Assembly: GCA_964538915.1 (NCBI GenBank)
Contig: CAZIFB010000019.1
Location: forward strand, 15,630-79,629
DNA from: JAEUHQ01 sp964538915
GTDB lineage: Bacteria; Planctomycetota; UBA1135; UBA2386
DNA length: 64,000 nt
Reading direction: 5' to 3'
Positions 60,845-64,000 of the stretch are shown here, piece by piece (the first letter of the stretch is position 1; each line of letters begins with the position of its first letter). Both the position numbers and the translations under genes were made by a program. A model generated the notes under the pieces. It ran no database searches, was not told where the DNA came from, and was given only the letters and a program-made list of their open reading frames with translations.

Positions 60845-62695
60845 TCAGAAGGTCTGGAAGAAACTCTTCAGGCCGTTGCTCATCACGGCGCCGAAGGCGT
60901 TCAGGCCGTTCGACAGGCTGTTCGGCGGGAAGAGCGACAGCGCCTGCGCGTAGAACGCGAGACCGGGCGAGAGCGGCTGCGGGATGGCCAGCGTCACCGA
61001 GTCGGTCGGCGACGAGCCGCCGGTCATCGGCAACGTCACGTCCAGCGACGCCACGTTGAGGTTGCAGCCGGGCATGTCGACGAAGCCGAGGTCGAGGCCC
61101 GGGAACGGCGCGACGCTGAAGATCAGGATCGTGACGCCGAGCGGCAGCGGCGGGAGGAAGCTCGGGACGTTCGTCGCGGTCCAGGTCACGGGGACCGTGG
61201 AGCCGCCGATCGTGTAGACCGGCGCCGGCGAAGCGGACAACGTCAGCGGCGCCAAATCGGGCACGGTCGAGAGCGGCAGCGCCGACGCGAGCACGATCGA
61301 ACCCGGATCGAGCGACGAGCCGCCGGGCGAATACCCGACGAGGTGCCCTTCGGGGAGAAACGGACTGCCGCCGGTGCCGATCGCCGTGATGCTCTGCCAG
61401 ACGTAGGTGACGGCCCCGGTCGTCAGGTTGAACTGGAACTGGAACGTGCTCGGGTTCGCCGTCGCCGCGGGGTAGCTCTCGACCGCGTCCCAGGTCACGT
61501 AGAGGATCGTGTCCGGGCCGACGACCGCTTCGTGCCGCTTGATGCGGCCGGCGCCCGACGAGCTGACGTAGTCGTGCCAGCTCCAGAACGCCGTCGCCGG
61601 CGCGTTGCGGAAGCCCGATGTCGGGGAGTAGTCGCTGAAGGTCGGCGGGTTCCAAAGGGCGTCGTCGAACACCGAATCGTTGGTCGCGGCCGTCGAGACG
61701 AATCCGTTCGTGTGCACCCACAGCGTCGACGCCGAGCCGCCCGGGACGGGCAGCGGGATCGACGGCGTCACGGCGGTCTGGTCGTCGTCGTTCGCCGGCA
61801 GCGAGACCGCGGTGACGATCGGGGCCACGTAGGCGCCACCGCCCCACGTCGCGGTGTAGCCGTTCGCCGTCGGCGTGAGCCGCATCGACTGGCCGTTCAG
61901 CGCGGCGGACGCGGCCGCGGCCGTCGGGAACAGCTGGTAGAAGGACTCCGACGCGACTCCGTAGCAGCCGGCGCCGTACGCCTCGTGGTACGCCGGCTCA
62001 CACACGGCGGTGACCGCGTACCCGCTGCCGCTCGGCGTGAACTGGATCGTGCGCCCCGTGATGTCGAGCGGCACCGCCGCGTCGAACAGCTGGTAGACGA
62101 CGCCTGTCGCCGACGACGGTCCGCTGGACAGGTCGCTGACGCCCGGGTCGGCGATGCCGTTGCCGACGGACACACCGACCGTGGCGGTGGCGTTGTCGAC
62201 TCCCATGCCCTGCGAGTAGCCGAAGCGGATGACGCCGCTGGAGAAGAGCTCCGCGCGGAAACTCTTCGTCGGTGCGGCGAGGAACTCGGTCGCGGCGACC
62301 CAGGTCACGGCGCAACGACCGGCGATCGAGGTGTCGATCGCGACTTGCGAAGCCGGCGCGGTGCACACCAGGTTCTTCCAGTACGGCGCGATGCGCGGTG
62401 AGTCGCCGGCGACGCCACGCAGCTGCGCGGAGCCGCCGTAGGCGCTGGCCGAACCGCCGACCGGCGCGGCGCCGTTCGTCAGGTAGAGGACGCCGTTCGT
62501 CGTGACCGCGCAGTGCGTGAACGAACCCGCCGGCGCGCCTGCCATCGGGAACGTGATCCCCATCGCAACGGGCGCGAACAGCACTTCGTCGCCCGAACCG
62601 ATCGACGAGCCGACGCTCGTGAGGTCGAGGCACTGGGCCGCGGCGGACGCCGCGAACAACACGATCGGGGAGAGGGTCTGGAAGCAGCGATGCAT
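60845..62695 (-). CDS. Large exported beta-rich protein
   Basis: A 616-residue protein from ATG 62695 with signal peptide (MHRCFQTLSPIVLFAASAAAQ). Two extracellular domains show the nidogen-like/choice-of-anchor pattern: GITFPMAGAPAGSFTHCAVTTNGVLYL with a later SFRAELFSSGVIRFGY, and a second copy with LWVHTNGFVS and FSWHD-like parts (FWSWHDYVSSSG, FQFQFNLTTGAVTYVWQSI). The C-terminal part contains a beta domain (PVTWTATNVPSF) and ends with YAQALSLFPPNSLSNGLNAF, similar in pattern to the end of the exported protein at 646-1704. No catalytic site. Probably cell-surface or secreted. A TAGACT stretch about 80 nt upstream could be a -10. Confidence 0.7.
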   Translation of the reverse strand: MHRCFQTLSPIVLFAASAAAQCLDLTSVGSSIGSGDEVLFAPVAMGITFPMAGAPAGSFTHCAVTTNGVLYLTNGAAPVGGSASAYGGSAQLRGVAGDSPRIAPYWKNLVCTAPASQVAIDTSIAGRCAVTWVAATEFLAAPTKSFRAELFSSGVIRFGYSQGMGVDNATATVGVSVGNGIADPGVSDLSSGPSSATGVVYQLFDAAVPLDITGRTIQFTPSGSGYAVTAVCEPAYHEAYGAGCYGVASESFYQLFPTAAAASAALNGQSMRLTPTANGYTATWGGGAYVAPIVTAVSLPANDDDQTAVTPSIPLPVPGGSASTLWVHTNGFVSTAATNDSVFDDALWNPPTFSDYSPTSGFRNAPATAFWSWHDYVSSSGAGRIKRHEAVVGPDTILYVTWDAVESYPAATANPSTFQFQFNLTTGAVTYVWQSITAIGTGGSPFLPEGHLVGYSPGGSSLDPGSIVLASALPLSTVPDLAPLTLSASPAPVYTIGGSTVPVTWTATNVPSFLPPLPLGVTILIFSVAPFPGLDLGFVDMPGCNLNVASLDVTLPMTGGSSPTDSVTLAIPQPLSPGLAFYAQALSLFPPNSLSNGLNAFGAVMSNGLKSFFQTF

Positions 62696-62882
62696 GGATC
62701 TCGGTGGTGTCGGCGGGCTGTGGCCCGGGCGGCGCGGGGCGATTGGCGCGGCGATGGTAGAGAAGCGAGCGCGGCAGTCTACCCCGTGCGTGAACGCCGC
62801 CGCCCGCGCTGCGGGACGCCGCAATGACGCGCCGGCACCGCGCGCGCTTGCACCGTTGCCACCGGGCCGGCATCGTGGGCCC

Positions 62883-64000
62883 ATGCAGGCTTGGCGCATC
62901 GACGTCGTCGTCCGCCCCGACCAACAGGACCCGATGGGCGACGCCGCGGCGCGCGCCCTCCGCAGCGCTGGCCTCGATGGCATCGAGAGCGTGCGCAGCC
63001 GGCGCGGCTACCTCCTCGCCGCCGAACTCGACGAAGCGAAGGTGCGCCTGTTCGCTGGTGCGGTCCTGTGCGACCCGGTCGTGGACGACTTCGTGATCCA
63101 CGCGCCCGGTGCGCCGATGCAGGGACCCGCGCCCGGCGGCCACTTCGTCGCCGTGGTACCGCGTCCTGGCGTGACCGACCCCGTCGCGCACTCGGTCCAG
63201 AAGGCTCTCGTCGACATGGGCCTGCCGGACGTCGCAACGGGGACCTACCGTGTCCACGACGTGCGCGGTCGCGTCGACTCGACCGCACTGCTCGCGACTG
63301 CGAAGAAGGTGCTCGCGAACGCCGTCGTGCAGGACGTGCTGCTCGACGCGCTGCCGGCCGGTCTGCCCGGTTCCGCGGGCAAAGCCGACCTCGCCGTGCA
63401 TGCGATCCCGCTCGCGAACCTCGACCGGGCCGGGCTCGAGAAGCTGTCGAAGGACGGCGGACTGGCGCTCGACGGCGCCGAGATGGAAGCGATCCAGCGC
63501 CACTTCCAGAAGCTCGGTCGCGCACCGACGCGAATGGAACTCGAAACGCTCGCGCAGACGTGGAGCGAGCACTGCAAGCACAAGACGCTGACCGGCAACG
63601 TGCAGTTCGAAGGCCGTACGATCACGAACCTCCTGAAGAGCACGATCGCGCACGTGACGCACACGCTGAACCGCGACTTCTGCGTCAGCGTGTTCGTCGA
63701 CAACGCAGGCATCATCCGCTTCGACGACCAGGACTCGGTCTGCATCAAGGTCGAGACGCACAACCGGCCGTCGGCGATCGAACCGTTCGGCGGCGCCGGC
63801 ACCGGAGTCGGCGGCGTAATCCGCGACGTGCTCGGCACCGGCCTCGGGGCGCGCCCGATCGCGAACACCGACGTGTTCTGCTTCGCGCCGCCCGACCTGC
63901 GCCCCGACCAGGTGCCGGCCGGTTGCCTGCATCCTCTCTCCGTGTTGAAGGGCGTCGTCGCCGGCGTGCGCGACTACGGCAACCCGATGGGCATCCCGAC
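62883..64000 (+). CDS. purL: Phosphoribosylformylglycinamidine synthase (PurS-PurS-PurL), 3' end beyond the window
   Basis: The first 372 codons are present; the gene runs off the right edge. Residues 1-75 (AWRIDVVVRPDQQDP, GLDGIESVRSRRGYLL) and about 85-165 (FVAVVPRPGVTDPVAHSV, VHDVRGRVDSTALLATAKKV) resemble two PurS-like units. Then the PurL catalytic start follows: TLAQTWSEHCKHKTLTG with the catalytic His, and IKVETHNRPSAIEPFGGAG leading into VGGVIRDVLGTGLGARP. The enzyme converts FGAR to FGAM in purine synthesis using ATP and glutamine. The fused arrangement replaces a separate PurS subunit. Whether a PurQ domain follows cannot be seen. Confidence 0.93.
   Translation, partial: MQAWRIDVVVRPDQQDPMGDAAARALRSAGLDGIESVRSRRGYLLAAELDEAKVRLFAGAVLCDPVVDDFVIHAPGAPMQGPAPGGHFVAVVPRPGVTDPVAHSVQKALVDMGLPDVATGTYRVHDVRGRVDSTALLATAKKVLANAVVQDVLLDALPAGLPGSAGKADLAVHAIPLANLDRAGLEKLSKDGGLALDGAEMEAIQRHFQKLGRAPTRMELETLAQTWSEHCKHKTLTGNVQFEGRTITNLLKSTIAHVTHTLNRDFCVSVFVDNAGIIRFDDQDSVCIKVETHNRPSAIEPFGGAGTGVGGVIRDVLGTGLGARPIANTDVFCFAPPDLRPDQVPAGCLHPLSVLKGVVAGVRDYGNPMGIP

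Overview
The window is a very GC-rich, gene-dense bacterial segment, most likely from a Planctomycetota member, probably a metagenome or draft assembly because a run of ten N interrupts sucD. The assignment is inferred from several traits. There are many exported proteins of unknown function, and an ECF sigma factor, anti-sigma protein and Ser/Thr kinase lie together. CcsA carries a long N-terminal region next to ResB, the rhomboid protease has a charged C-terminal extension, PurS is fused to PurL, and pseudopilin genes stand without secretion machinery. No single gene proves the phylum. There are no insertion sequences, phage genes or CRISPR arrays.

Layout. 1-5.7 kb: exported proteins, a pseudo-receiver, a sigma factor and a hybrid histidine kinase. 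5.7-6.1 kb: tRNA-His and tRNA-Lys, divergently oriented. 6.1-10.6 kb, minus strand: a fusion of an MglA-like GTPase to a histidine kinase, an M16-like protein without its zinc site, and a two-cassette ABC ATPase with no permease. 10.6-19 kb: thioredoxin-fold/TPR exported proteins, a polytopic membrane protein overlapping ridA, coaD, comEC and an S9 peptidase. 19-21.8 kb: four overlapping pseudopilin genes. 21.8-22.3 kb: four perfect copies of a 110-bp tandem repeat that fills the convergent gap before serS. 22.3-27.6 kb: serS, a large exported orphan, a rhomboid protease and folD. 27.6-36 kb, minus strand: sucC-sucD, a membrane protein, tatA, a polyprenyl synthase, a lipoprotein, resB and ccsA, an energy-metabolism run joined by short gaps or 4-nt overlaps. 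36.6-44.1 kb, minus strand: a signalling block of coiled-coil membrane protein, anti-sigma, ECF sigma, atypical Ser/Thr kinase, membrane protein, a long helical protein with a possible FHA-like end, and a degenerate GGDEF protein. 44.1-50 kb: yebC, rpsI, rplM, pyk, a HEAT protein and metK. 50.2-55.5 kb, plus strand: membrane protein, FAD oxidoreductase, a NatA/NatB-like ABC exporter and an SDR protein. 55.7-64 kb: a CCA/poly(A) nucleotidyltransferase with a disordered tail of about 500 residues, panB, a small membrane peptide with an ion transporter, a large exported protein, and the 5' part of a PurS-PurS-PurL gene.

How the genes work together. Housekeeping functions include CoA synthesis (panB, coaD), folate and SAM metabolism (folD, metK), the TCA cycle and glycolysis (sucCD, pyk), translation (serS, rpsI, rplM, two tRNAs), cytochrome c maturation (resB, ccsA) and Tat export. 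The less ordinary content is the signalling block at 36.6-44.1 kb, the GTPase-kinase fusion, the tailed nucleotidyltransferase, the 110-bp repeat array and a FolD whose cyclohydrolase lysine is glutamine. Functions are inferred by recognising family motifs by eye; no database search was run.
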